NCBI RefSeq assembly: GCF_002746455.1
Contig: NZ_NWUW01000002.1
Coordinates: forward strand, 248,001-312,000
DNA from: Bacillus fungorum
GTDB taxonomy: Bacteria; Bacillota; Bacilli; Bacillales; Bacillaceae_G
Direction: 5' to 3'
Length of the DNA: 64,000 bases
Each line of letters opens with the position of its first letter. Position 1 is the stretch's first letter. The notes below the pieces were generated by a model. It was not told where the DNA came from. It did not search any database and was given only the letters and a program-made list of their open reading frames with translations. The position numbers and the translations under genes were made by a program. Shown here one piece after another: positions 54,732-63,625 of this stretch.

Positions 54732-55822
54732 TTTAATGCCCCCTTATCATTAATTTTTTCTCTTGCATTTGAACTTAGATAGAAATATTTACTTGCTTTT
54801 AAGTGATTTCCTTCGTGATAAAATTTTACTGCTAATTTTTCATTATATTCATGAATGTACTCGTATAGGTTTTCTTTTTCAAAATAGAGCATTCCTGCTA
54901 GTATTATTGATTCTAATTGTTCTCCAGAAACCTCATTGTTTATCGCTAGTAAGATATTAAAGCGATGTTGGTATTCCTGATTTTTTAATTCTAAACTGAT
55001 TTCTAAACCTGTTTTCAAAAGTTCTAATGCTTTTTCTTTATTATTAATTTTTGCTTGTTCACATGCTTCAATTAAAATTGCTCTATAGTTTGCCGGCATT
55101 TTTTCAGTTACTTCGGATAAATAGCGAATTGCTAATTCTGAAAGGTTTTGATTTGCATACATAAAACCTAAGTTATGTCGAACGTATAAGGTTGCTTGTT
55201 CTTCATGTTGTTTTTGGAATATATCCAATGCAGAGATAAGACATTCTTCTGCTAATTCATATTCTTTCAAATGTATACATGCTAATCCGTAAAGATTATT
55301 ACAGTAACCAATGTTTAATTCATAACCATTGTATTTAGAAAAAATCTCTTTTGCCTTAGATACCTGTTTAAGTGCTAAAATATATTGTTGGTTATGACAA
55401 CTAAAGGTAGAAAGTTTAAAATAAAATTCTGCTTGTTCAAGTTGGTCTGGGATTTGTTTTAATTTAATTTCGGCTTTTTCATAATGTTCTTTTGCTAAAT
55501 TATAATCACCAGTTATGTTTGCGTGCATTGCCTTGAAAAAATGGTAATAATATAATAAAGTTTCATCTGTTGGTATATCAAAAGATTCTATTTCTTTAAA
55601 ACTATCTTTGCCAATACTTAAACTATCCATCAAGTATTGATAACGGAATTTCAATAAGGAGTGGTATAAAAGTACATTTTTATCGTCTTTTACACTGGCA
55701 ATGTTTTTATTGATTTCCTTTTTTAGTTGCTTTGCATTATCTAAATTTCTTTTTCTAATTTCTATATACCAGTTATCTAATAACTTTGTAATCTGTTCAT
55801 TCCCCTTTGTTTGAACGTTCAT
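54728..55822 (-). CDS. rap: Rap family TPR phosphatase / response-regulator inhibitor
   Basis: A 364-residue protein. The N-terminal three-helix bundle (ITKLLDNWYIEIRKRNLDNAKQLKKEINKNI) is followed by TPR repeats from about residue 95 (GDYNLAKEHYEKAEIKL, YILALKQVSKAKEIF, YNNLYGLACIHLKEYELAEECLISAL-type, LYVRHNLGFMYANQNLSELAIRYLSEV). Rap proteins dephosphorylate Spo0F or block regulators such as ComA until their Phr peptide binds the TPR groove. There is no N-terminal HTH, so it is not an AimR-type arbitrium receptor. AAAGGAGGATATC gives a very strong start. It is transcribed against the structural genes. Confidence 0.92.
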   Translation of the reverse strand: MNVQTKGNEQITKLLDNWYIEIRKRNLDNAKQLKKEINKNIASVKDDKNVLLYHSLLKFRYQYLMDSLSIGKDSFKEIESFDIPTDETLLYYYHFFKAMHANITGDYNLAKEHYEKAEIKLKQIPDQLEQAEFYFKLSTFSCHNQQYILALKQVSKAKEIFSKYNGYELNIGYCNNLYGLACIHLKEYELAEECLISALDIFQKQHEEQATLYVRHNLGFMYANQNLSELAIRYLSEVTEKMPANYRAILIEACEQAKINNKEKALELLKTGLEISLELKNQEYQHRFNILLAINNEVSGEQLESIILAGMLYFEKENLYEYIHEYNEKLAVKFYHEGNHLKASKYFYLSSNAREKINDKGALK

Positions 55823-55910
55823 GATATCCTCCTTTGTTTTTTATAGATTCTTATAAATAATGATAGCAAGAATAGAATATAATAGATATTATACCTAATT
55901 ATTTTTCAAT

Positions 55911-55934
55911 AAAAAACAGAAAATTCTGTTTTTT
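55911..55934. terminator. AT-rich palindrome between rap and the lipoprotein gene
   Basis: A perfect 24-base palindrome (AAAAAACAGAA, then AATTCTGTTTTTT) in the divergent intergenic region. It could insulate the two promoters or act as an operator. Confidence 0.45.
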
Positions 55935-56055
55935 GTTAGTGAAGGTAATATAAAATCATTTTAAATAGTACATAATAGGAAGTTTATGTGTATGGAAAAA
56001 TATGATATTTTTATTAGTGACAGTGTGGAATTTATAAAGGGAGAGGGATAAGTAA

Positions 56056-56643
56056 ATGTTGAAAAAATGGGGAGTTACGCTATTGATAGTGGCATTAGTG
56101 GCTGGATGTTCGTCAAAGACAGATACAGTCAAAGAAGAAACTAAAAATGAAGAACCAAAAGTAGAAGAAAAGGTAGAAGAAACTAAAGTTGAACAAGTTA
56201 AAGAAGAACCGAAAGTTAGTTCAGTTGAAGATGAGAAAGAGAAGAGAAAAAAATATGTTGATAATATTATTATCATTATGGATAAAACTGCAATGGCAAA
56301 TGATATTATTCAAAAGTTACTAAATCAAGCAGAATCTAATCCAGCGTTGTTTGGGGATAGTAAGTGGAAAGATGCTATAATAAATGGATACAAAGCAATT
56401 GGAAATGATTATGATACATTAAAAACATACCCACAACAATATATTCCAGATGCATATAAACAACATCATGAAACATTAATAAAAAGTTATGAAGTAATGA
56501 TGGATAGTGGGACAAAAATATTGCAAGCAGTTAATGAAACAAATTCAGATAAAATGAAAGAAGGATTAGAATTAAGACATAAATCTAAAGGTTTGTTTGA
56601 TAAATATGGTAATGACCTAGCGAGCGTTCCAGACCCAAAATAA
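56056..56643 (+). CDS. element-encoded lipoprotein of unknown function
   Basis: A 195-residue lipoprotein with lipobox LVAGC (Cys18). A Lys/Glu-rich linker of imperfect repeats (residues about 24-65, EEPKVEEKVEETKVEQVKEEPK in pattern) leads to a helical C-terminal domain that I do not recognise. It is the last gene before attR, the usual cargo position. Prophage lipoproteins at such places often block entry of other phages; that role is only a possibility here. AGGGAGAGGG precedes ATG 56056. Confidence 0.72.
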   Translation: MLKKWGVTLLIVALVAGCSSKTDTVKEETKNEEPKVEEKVEETKVEQVKEEPKVSSVEDEKEKRKKYVDNIIIIMDKTAMANDIIQKLLNQAESNPALFGDSKWKDAIINGYKAIGNDYDTLKTYPQQYIPDAYKQHHETLIKSYEVMMDSGTKILQAVNETNSDKMKEGLELRHKSKGLFDKYGNDLASVPDPK

Positions 56644-56781
56644 TAAAGAATAGATGAATGATAAACCACTTATGTATAAGATACTTGAATTTTATAGACA
56701 AGGTAAATGAAGATGTGCTATATTTTTCTTAACAGAAAAAGTGGCGGAAAACAGTCGTCAAACCTTGATATATAAGGTTTT

Positions 56782-56865
56782 TGATGCAAATGGGACAAAA
56801 ACCTTCCCAAAAGAAAATCAATCAAATGATGAGCGCGATGAACAAGCAACAAATGAAATAAGCGC
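56782..56865 (+). repeat. attR, 84-bp direct repeat
   Basis: Perfect copy of 39714-39797. This is the native yneF 3' end, now without the rest of the gene, and leads straight into the native terminator. Bases 56644-56781 before it hold no gene. Confidence 0.95.
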
Positions 56866-56866
56866 T

Positions 56867-56899
56867 AAAAGACACTCGCTAAGAGTGTCTTTTCTTTTT
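56867..56899 (+). terminator. native yneF terminator, displaced
   Basis: AAAAGACACTC (56867-56877) and its perfect complement (56883-56893) followed by CTTTTTG. It lies directly after the attR copy, so it ended yneF before the insertion. Confidence 0.88.
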
Positions 56900-56984
56900 G
56901 TTAGTTATAGAGTTTAAAACTTTTAAAAATTCTGTATTTTTGGTAAACTGAAAACATCGCTCATTTTAAGGGAGGAGGAGAAGA

Positions 56985-58736
56985 ATGAAGGTATTTATTA
57001 ATTTAGCGTGGTTTTTTAAGCAAGAAAAACGAGCGTACATAATTGGAATTATTATGTTATTTGGTGTCGCGCTTCTTGAACTTGTAGCTCCGAAAGTACT
57101 AGGTATTGTAGTAGATGAAATTAATAATGGAACATTAACGTCCGAAAAATTGTTGAAGTGGGTTATTTTGTTAGTAGTTGTAGGGATTACTATGTACATA
57201 TTACGTTATTTATGGCGTATTATGATTTTTGGATCTTCGTTAAAGTTAGCCCGTCAATTACGAAAGAATTTATATGAACATTTTACAAAGATGAGCCCAT
57301 CTTTTTATCAATCACGTCGTACGGGCGATTTGATGGCGCATGCGACGAATGATATTCAGGCGATTCAACAAACTGCTGGATCGGGTGTTTTAACGCTTGT
57401 TGACTCATTGGCGGTTGGGGGATGTGTACTCGTAGCGATGGGATTTACGATTAGTTGGAAGTTAACAATGTTAAGCTTAATTCCAATGCCGATTGTAGCA
57501 ATTTCAACAAATTATTATGGAACGTTATTACATAAAAGGTTTCATAAAGCGCAGCAATCGTTTTCGGAAATCAATGATAAAGTGCAAGAGAGTATGAGTG
57601 GGATGAAGGTAATTCGATCACTTGGACAAGAGAAAGAAGATTTACAAGCATTTCGAAAAAAGTCAGAAGATGTCGTACATAAAAATATGTTAGTCGCGCG
57701 TATCGATTCGTTGTTTGATCCGACAATCTCTCTTATCGTTGGATTTTCTTTTTTAATTGCAGTATGTTACGGGTCAGTATTGGTTGTGAGAGGAGAATTA
57801 ACTGTAGGGGACCTCGTTACATTTACAACGTATTTAGGTACACTTGTTTGGCCAATGCTAGCGTTTGGATGGTTGTTCAACATTATGGAGCGTGGGCGTG
57901 CTTCGTATGACCGTGTAGAAAAAATTCTCTCGCAAAAATCAGATGTAGTAAATAGAGAAGATGCTGTCCATAAAGTAGCAAGCGGTGATGTTACATTTGC
58001 AGTGGATTCATTTTCATATAAGAAAAATGAACTGTTACAGCTAATAGATGTTCATTTTGATTTGAAGAAGGGTGAAACACTAGGAGTTGTGGGCCGTACA
58101 GGTGCGGGGAAAACGACGTTATTAAAATGTTTAATCCGTGAGTATGATCATTTTAATGGTGAATTAAAAGTTGGGGAACGGGATATTCGCGATGTAACAC
58201 TTTACGGTGTTCGTTCTGCCATTTCATATGTGCCGCAAGATCATTTTTTATTTTCAGCAAGTATTGGGGAGAATATTGCCTTCGGAAAGGCGGATGCTAC
58301 ATATAATGAAATTACCCGTGCTGCAGAAATCGCTTGTATTCATAATGACATTCTCCAGTTTTCAGAAGGGTATGAAACAGTAGTAGGAGAAAGAGGTGTT
58401 TCGTTATCTGGAGGCCAAAAACAGAGAATTTCTATTGCACGTGCTTTATTAACAGATGCCGAAATTTTAATTTTGGATGACTGTTTATCAGCGGTAGATG
58501 CAAAAACAGAAGAAACGATTTTAAATGCATTAAAGAGGGAAAGAGCAGGGAAAACAACGATTATTACTGCTCATCGTTTAAGTGCAATTCAGCATGCTAA
58601 TCTTATTCTTGTTGTGGATGAAGGCAGAATTGTGCAACGAGGTACACATGAGCAATTAATGGAAGAAAACGGTTGGTATAAAGAAATGTATGAGAGCCAG
58701 CAATTAGAAGCATTAGTTGAGAAAGGAGGCGTATGA
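56985..58736 (+). CDS. heterodimeric ABC exporter, subunit 1 (degenerate Walker B)
   Basis: A 583-residue half-transporter: six membrane segments (residues about 15-305) and an ATPase domain with Walker A GRTGAGKTT, signature LSGGQKQR and Walker B LILDDCLSAVD. The residue after the Walker B Asp is Asp rather than the catalytic Glu, as in the non-canonical site of heterodimeric exporters such as BmrC/YheI-type. It should pair with the next gene product to expel drugs or lipids. GGGAGGAGG precedes ATG 56985; its end overlaps the next gene. Confidence 0.88.
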   Translation: MKVFINLAWFFKQEKRAYIIGIIMLFGVALLELVAPKVLGIVVDEINNGTLTSEKLLKWVILLVVVGITMYILRYLWRIMIFGSSLKLARQLRKNLYEHFTKMSPSFYQSRRTGDLMAHATNDIQAIQQTAGSGVLTLVDSLAVGGCVLVAMGFTISWKLTMLSLIPMPIVAISTNYYGTLLHKRFHKAQQSFSEINDKVQESMSGMKVIRSLGQEKEDLQAFRKKSEDVVHKNMLVARIDSLFDPTISLIVGFSFLIAVCYGSVLVVRGELTVGDLVTFTTYLGTLVWPMLAFGWLFNIMERGRASYDRVEKILSQKSDVVNREDAVHKVASGDVTFAVDSFSYKKNELLQLIDVHFDLKKGETLGVVGRTGAGKTTLLKCLIREYDHFNGELKVGERDIRDVTLYGVRSAISYVPQDHFLFSASIGENIAFGKADATYNEITRAAEIACIHNDILQFSEGYETVVGERGVSLSGGQKQRISIARALLTDAEILILDDCLSAVDAKTEETILNALKRERAGKTTIITAHRLSAIQHANLILVVDEGRIVQRGTHEQLMEENGWYKEMYESQQLEALVEKGGV

Positions 58737-60499
58737 TGACAGAGAAGAAGCGAAGTGATTTAAGTAGATTACTTTCTTATATGAAGCCATATAAAGGATT
58801 GCTATCTTTAGCGTTTATCTTTTTAGTTGGTGCAACTGTAACTGAAATGATGGGTCCTTTTTTAATTAAACAATTTCTTGATGAACACTTAGTACCACGT
58901 AACTTTGATCAATCAGCACTGGTTACGCTATTTGTAGTGTACCTTATTGCTCACTTATTAAAAGTATTATTTACTTATTTAGACTTATTGTATTTTCAAA
59001 ATATCGCTTTTAAAATTGTTCAAGATATGCGTGTTGAAGTATATGATCATGTTCAAAAGTTGTCATTAAGTTTCTTTGATCGTACGCCGATCGGTACGCT
59101 CGTATCGCGCATAACGAATGATACGGAAGCAATAAAAGATTTTTATGTCAGTGTGTTATCCACATTTGTCAAAAATGTAGTCTTTTTAATAGGTATTTTA
59201 GTAGCAATGTTTTTATTAAATGTAAAATTAGCTCTATTTTCTCTCGTATTAATTCCCATCATGTTTGCGATCATGGTGCTATATCGCCGGAAAAGTGCGG
59301 TTTTTTATTTAGAAGTGCGTAATCAATTAAGCGTGTTAAATGCAAAGTTAAATGAGTCCATTCAAGGAATGAATATTGTTCAAGTGTTCAGACAAGAAAA
59401 GCGTATGAGAAAAGAGTTTGAAGAAGTGAATAATAAACATTATAGTGCAGGGAGACGGACGTTAAAGTTAGACGCGTTACTTTTACGCCCAGCAACGGAT
59501 TTAGTTCATATTATAGCCATTGCATTAGTACTTGGTTTATTTGGAATTGATGCTTTGAAGAGTCCTGTTGAAGTAGGGGTTCTATATGCGTTTGTTAACT
59601 ATATACATCGTTTCTTCCAGCCTGTAAATGAGATGATGATGAAATTATCATTTTTCCAACAGGCACTTGTTTCATCATCACGTGTATTTCACTTAATGGA
59701 CGAGAAAGACTTAGCGCCAGTTCAACAAGGAGATGGAAATCCTCAAGTCGTTAATGGAGAAATTGAATTTAAAAATGTTACTTTTTCGTATGATGGAAAA
59801 CGTGATGTTTTAAAAAATGTATCTTTTCACGTGAAACAAGGGCAAACAGTTGCTTTCGTTGGGCACACTGGTAGCGGGAAAAGTACCATTATGAATTTGT
59901 TAATGCGATTTTATAATATTAATTCCGGAAATATTGTAATAGATGGTGTAGATTTAGAGAAATTTGAAGAACAAGAAATTAGAAAGAAAATAGGACTCGT
60001 ATTGCAAGATGCATTTTTATTTGCTGGAAATGTAAAACAAAATATTCGTATGTATAATGAAGGAATTACGGATGAAGAAGTTAAAGAAGCGGCACAATTT
60101 GTGCAAGCGAATACGTTTATTGAAAAATTACCAGAGCAGTATGAAACGGAAGTAGTAGAAAGAGGAGCTGCCTTTTCTAGCGGTCAACGACAATTAATTG
60201 CTTTTGCTAGAACGATAGCAACGAATCCGAAAGTATTAGTATTGGATGAAGCAACAGCTAATATTGATACAGAAACAGAAGATGCGATCCAAACAGCATT
60301 ACAGCAAATGCGAAAAGGGAGAACGACGATAGCGATTGCACACAGATTATCTACAATTCAAGATGCAGATCAAATTTTTGTTATGCATGATGGAGAAATA
60401 GTAGAAAGAGGAACACATCAAGAATTACTGAGTGAACAAGGATTGTACTATAATATGTATTTACTCCAAAATAAAGGGAATTTACAAAAAGCCTTGTAA
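58733..60499 (+). CDS. heterodimeric ABC exporter, subunit 2
   Basis: A 588-residue half-transporter with Walker A GHTGSGKST, signature FSSGQRQ (degenerate, Ser-Ser in place of Ser-Gly-Gly) and Walker B VLVLDEATANID with the catalytic Glu. The defects are the complement of those in subunit 1, so the pair makes one active and one inactive ATP site. AAAGGAGG in the end of subunit 1 serves ATG 58733 or 58736. It ends within a terminator. Confidence 0.88.
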   Translation: MMTEKKRSDLSRLLSYMKPYKGLLSLAFIFLVGATVTEMMGPFLIKQFLDEHLVPRNFDQSALVTLFVVYLIAHLLKVLFTYLDLLYFQNIAFKIVQDMRVEVYDHVQKLSLSFFDRTPIGTLVSRITNDTEAIKDFYVSVLSTFVKNVVFLIGILVAMFLLNVKLALFSLVLIPIMFAIMVLYRRKSAVFYLEVRNQLSVLNAKLNESIQGMNIVQVFRQEKRMRKEFEEVNNKHYSAGRRTLKLDALLLRPATDLVHIIAIALVLGLFGIDALKSPVEVGVLYAFVNYIHRFFQPVNEMMMKLSFFQQALVSSSRVFHLMDEKDLAPVQQGDGNPQVVNGEIEFKNVTFSYDGKRDVLKNVSFHVKQGQTVAFVGHTGSGKSTIMNLLMRFYNINSGNIVIDGVDLEKFEEQEIRKKIGLVLQDAFLFAGNVKQNIRMYNEGITDEEVKEAAQFVQANTFIEKLPEQYETEVVERGAAFSSGQRQLIAFARTIATNPKVLVLDEATANIDTETEDAIQTALQQMRKGRTTIAIAHRLSTIQDADQIFVMHDGEIVERGTHQELLSEQGLYYNMYLLQNKGNLQKAL

Positions 60500-60513
60500 T
60501 TACAAGGCTTTTT
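60486..60513 (+). terminator. terminator of the ABC exporter operon
   Basis: AAAAAGCCTTGTA and its complement form a perfect 14-bp palindromic stem that begins inside the last codons of subunit 2 and ends TTTTT. Confidence 0.85.
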
Positions 60514-60631
60514 TACTTTGTTTATAAAATATGTTTGCTCTTTATTTCTATAGTATAAATGTCGTGACCCTTTATTAAAGTTGTACATATTGTATGTATA
60601 CGAAATGAAAAAAATTGATAGGAGCTTTTAT

Positions 60632-61681
60632 ATGCAAGATAGATCTAGTTCAAATATTACGTTTATCGATGTTTCTCATTGGGAAGGGAATATTGATTGG
60701 AATGCAGTGAAGGGATCCGGTATTTCAGCGGCGTATGCAAAAGCGACAGAAGGTGTGAATTATCTTGATCCTACTTTGGTTCAAAATGTACAAGCCGCGC
60801 GAAATGCGAATGTATTAATCGGTGCATACCATTTTGCACATCCAGAACTAAATGATGCAATTTCAGAAGCGAAACATTTTGTGAACATATTACAAAGCAA
60901 TCAGACAGACTTAATGCCAGTTCTAGATTTAGAATCCCCGATAGATCCGAGTAATAGTAATTTAACTGGTACTGCTATATCTAATTGGGCAAGAAGTTTC
61001 ATAAATTATGTGAAACAGACTACTGGAAAAGATGTAATGTTATATACAGGAATTTGGTATATAAATGAGTTTGGAATTAATGGGTTAAGTGATATGCCAC
61101 TTTGGATTTCTAAATACTCTAGTACGCCGCCTGCTGATGCTGGTGGATGGACAGAGTGGACAGCGTGGCAATACACAGATTCTGGTCGAATTTCAGGTGT
61201 AGTAGGAAATTGTGATGTATCGGCGGCGGTTTCATTAGAAGCTTTGCAAGGAAATGGAACAAATGGTGGTGGAAATGTTTTCCCACCTAGTACTGCTACT
61301 GCAGTGTACGGCGTTGCTGTAATTAATGGCGATAATGTAAATTTACGGAGTGGCCCAACTTTACAATCTAGTGTAATCCGCCAGCTAAATAGAGGAGAAT
61401 CGTATGAAGTTTTGGACGAACAAGATAGCTGGCTTGCTTTAGGTGGAAGCGAATGGATATACTATGATCCAAGTTACATTCAGTATAAACATTATGTGGC
61501 GACTATTACTGGTGATAATGTGAATCTGAGAGATGCTCCATCATTAAATGGAAATGTTATAAGACAATTACATCATGGTGAGGCATATCGAGTATGGTGT
61601 AAGCAAGATGGTTGGCTTGGTTTAGGAGGAAATAGCTGGATATACTATGATTCAAGTTATATTCAGTATGGTGTACAATAA
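60632..61681 (+). CDS. GH25 muramidase with two SH3-type repeats
   Basis: A 349-residue cell-wall hydrolase. The catalytic domain (residues about 10-205) starts FIDVSHWEGNIDW and has MPVLDLESP with the Asp-x-Glu pair, and WTAWQYTDSG near its end. Two bacterial SH3 repeats follow (VINGDNVNLRSGPTLQSSVIRQL and ITGDNVNLRDAPSLNGNVIRQL), which bind the wall. It hydrolyses the MurNAc-GlcNAc bond. There is no signal peptide from ATG 60632 (GGAGC upstream); a longer in-frame start at 60581 adds only an uncharged-hydrophobic stub. It could be a domesticated phage endolysin or be released in sporulation or lysis. Confidence 0.85.
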   Translation: MQDRSSSNITFIDVSHWEGNIDWNAVKGSGISAAYAKATEGVNYLDPTLVQNVQAARNANVLIGAYHFAHPELNDAISEAKHFVNILQSNQTDLMPVLDLESPIDPSNSNLTGTAISNWARSFINYVKQTTGKDVMLYTGIWYINEFGINGLSDMPLWISKYSSTPPADAGGWTEWTAWQYTDSGRISGVVGNCDVSAAVSLEALQGNGTNGGGNVFPPSTATAVYGVAVINGDNVNLRSGPTLQSSVIRQLNRGESYEVLDEQDSWLALGGSEWIYYDPSYIQYKHYVATITGDNVNLRDAPSLNGNVIRQLHHGEAYRVWCKQDGWLGLGGNSWIYYDSSYIQYGVQ

Positions 61682-61693
61682 AATGAACGTAAA

Positions 61694-61722
61694 AGGTATC
61701 TCTCCTGAGATACCTATTATTA
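61694..61722 (+). terminator. hairpin after the GH25 gene
   Basis: AGGTATCTC (61694-61702) and GAGATACCT (61707-61715), then ATTATTAT; weak T tail. Confidence 0.65.
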
Positions 61723-61819
61723 TAAATATGTAATTTTTACAAAGTGCATATTGAAAGCATAGTATAATATAATGGATGATTATAAAAAATAATTAAAAAT
61801 GAGATAAAGGAGTAAAAAT

Positions 61820-62839
61820 ATGGATTATGTGCTAATAGGTGTCGTTTTAATATTATTAGCTGTAGTGTTTGTACTGTTTTATAAAAATAAACAGCTAGAA
61901 TCAGAGAGTCAGCAAGTAGAATTTGAAAAGAAACAAGCGATTGAAACGTACGAAAATGAAATTGCAGCTACGGTTACAGAGCATAAAGAACAACAAAATA
62001 CATTGAAAAATATGGAACAGAAGAAATACAATGATTTACAAATAAATGCAGCTAGAGAACTTGAAAATATGCGTATGATGAAAAATCAATTAGCTGTACA
62101 GCATAGTAAAGAACGCAGTGAAATGCAAGAAAAACATAGTAACGAAATACATATGTTTCAAAAGTTAATTTCAGATTTGCGAGAGTATACGAAAAATGGA
62201 GCTGAAGTGAATACACACGAAACATTACATTATATGAAGCGTGGCTTCGTAGAGCAAGGCATAATACTAGATAATGAATTTCATATTATGCCGAATGTTT
62301 TTATAAGGAATGAGCATGGAGGAAATGATTTTCGAATTCATCATCTTGTTTTAAGTAAAACGGGCATGTATCTACTTGAGACGAAAGAATGGACAGGGAA
62401 ATTAATTCATGGCTTAACGAAAGAAAATGCTAGTATATATTCATTTATGATTGATGAAATTGGCAAGTATCAACAAGAAGTAGAGAAAGAAGAGACACTT
62501 GAATGTATTACAGGTGAAGATTCATTAATGATGCAAGTGAAAAATGAAGGGAATCCAGTATATAGGGCGAAGAAACTATCTCATATGCTATACAATTGTT
62601 TGAAAGAAATGCAAGTTGATATTGTAAAAGAAAACGTAAAATCGATTGTATATTTTTATAATGAGAGTGGAAAAGAAGTGCTAGATCTTTCTAAAGAAAA
62701 AACGCCGAGATTAAAAGATAGAGAGCAAATTGTAACGTTCTTCAGAAATGAGATTTTAACAGGGAAAGTAATTTATACAAATCAAGATTTAGAAAAACTT
62801 CGAGAAATTATTAGCCGGATGAATTATAGAATGAATTAA
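61820..62839 (+). CDS. membrane-anchored NERD-domain protein
   Basis: A 339-residue protein: one N-terminal membrane segment (residues 4-21), a long coiled coil (about residues 25-125, rich in Gln, Glu, Lys), and a NERD (nuclease-related) domain. The latter is seen as NVFIRNEHGGNDFRIHHLVLSKTGMYLLETKEWTGKL, including the D-x(n)-E-x-K-like core of PD-(D/E)XK enzymes. It probably processes or binds DNA at the membrane; its biological role is not known. AAAGGAG precedes ATG 61820. Confidence 0.8.
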   Translation: MDYVLIGVVLILLAVVFVLFYKNKQLESESQQVEFEKKQAIETYENEIAATVTEHKEQQNTLKNMEQKKYNDLQINAARELENMRMMKNQLAVQHSKERSEMQEKHSNEIHMFQKLISDLREYTKNGAEVNTHETLHYMKRGFVEQGIILDNEFHIMPNVFIRNEHGGNDFRIHHLVLSKTGMYLLETKEWTGKLIHGLTKENASIYSFMIDEIGKYQQEVEKEETLECITGEDSLMMQVKNEGNPVYRAKKLSHMLYNCLKEMQVDIVKENVKSIVYFYNESGKEVLDLSKEKTPRLKDREQIVTFFRNEILTGKVIYTNQDLEKLREIISRMNYRMN

Positions 62840-62845
62840 AAAGAG

Positions 62846-63412
62846 GTGGGCTATCTGAGTGCTATATTGAGGGGGATTTTGTATATTTATTTTTGTTTGT
62901 ATATACTAATGTATCTTGTGTTTATTTTCATTATTGATATGGCTCATACGTCATTAAGTGTAACGAGTATTTTTGTAGTAGTCATGCCATTTGTGGTATT
63001 AATTATAATTCAAAAATCTATCTTATATGTTTCTAAAAATCGTAATGAAGAAAAGAAGCAAATGTCGGGGGTATTAGTAGTAGCGCTTATTCCGTTAATA
63101 GTGTGCACATGGCAATTAAGTATGAATAAATACACTTCCAAGTTTAATCAAGAGCGGTGGTTAAATGTTGAAGAAAAACGGGTACACATGGTAGAAGATT
63201 TATTGCAAAAATATAAATTAACAGGGAAATCAAATGAAGAAATTATAAAATTATTAGGAGAGCCTACTCAAACAAGAAATGGAGAAGACGGGGTTATCAC
63301 TTCGTACTATCTTGGAGCTGAACGTGGTTTTATTTCGATAGATAGTGAACAGCTTGTTTTACAATTTGATAGAGATGGTAAAGTTGTGGAATATAAGGTG
63401 CATAACGATTAA
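62846..63412 (+). CDS. small membrane protein with C-terminal SmpA/OmlA-like domain
   Basis: A 188-residue protein with three N-terminal hydrophobic segments (within residues 5-100) and a soluble C-terminus. KLTGKSNEEIIKLLGEPTQTR, then VITSYYLG and LVLQFDRDGKVVEYKV, has the BamE/SmpA-like pattern of a short alpha-beta sandwich. It starts with GTG 62846 after AAAGAGGTGG, seven bases after the NERD gene. Function unknown; co-transcription with the NERD gene is likely. Confidence 0.7.
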   Translation: MGYLSAILRGILYIYFCLYILMYLVFIFIIDMAHTSLSVTSIFVVVMPFVVLIIIQKSILYVSKNRNEEKKQMSGVLVVALIPLIVCTWQLSMNKYTSKFNQERWLNVEEKRVHMVEDLLQKYKLTGKSNEEIIKLLGEPTQTRNGEDGVITSYYLGAERGFISIDSEQLVLQFDRDGKVVEYKVHND

Positions 63413-63424
63413 ATAAACGTAGAG

Positions 63425-63453
63425 AGAAGCTAATATATTATAGCTTCTTTTTT
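63425..63453 (+). terminator. terminator after 62846 gene
   Basis: AGAAGCTA (63425-63432) and TAGCTTCT (63441-63448) followed by TTTTT. Confidence 0.85.
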
Positions 63454-63625
63454 ATATTCCAATATAGTAAATACAGGAAAATAGTAGTCATTCCTATCTA
63501 TACGAATTGGAATGAGTCTGTTATATTGTAAATGGTTATGTTGTTTAATAGTTTAGTAGATAGCCTATATTTTGGTTGAGGAGGGGAATTTTAACACGGA
63601 TTTAATGATATGCGTGTTAAGTATT

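Larger units (their letters stand above)
39714..56865. mobile_element. integrated 17-kb satellite-like or remnant phage element in yneF
   Basis: The element is bounded by perfect 84-bp direct repeats (attL 39714-39797, attR 56782-56865). It has its integrase at the left end and cargo genes at the right end. It encodes capsid, scaffold-like, portal, connector, closure and terminase proteins plus a replication-initiator-like protein and small regulators. I find no tape measure, major tail, baseplate, holin or endolysin gene inside it. That gene content is what is described for capsid-forming phage-inducible islands, which borrow tails from a helper phage. The alternative is a prophage that has lost its tail and lysis modules. 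Confidence 0.85.

Noticed and set aside
54728-55822. AimR-type arbitrium receptor with AimP
   Set aside because: The receptor starts directly with a Rap-type helical bundle and lacks the N-terminal helix-turn-helix of AimR, and the peptide ends GHTGG, not the usual RGA-type ending.
39714-56865. Complete, autonomous prophage
   Set aside because: Tail, tape-measure, holin and endolysin genes are all missing between the two att copies.
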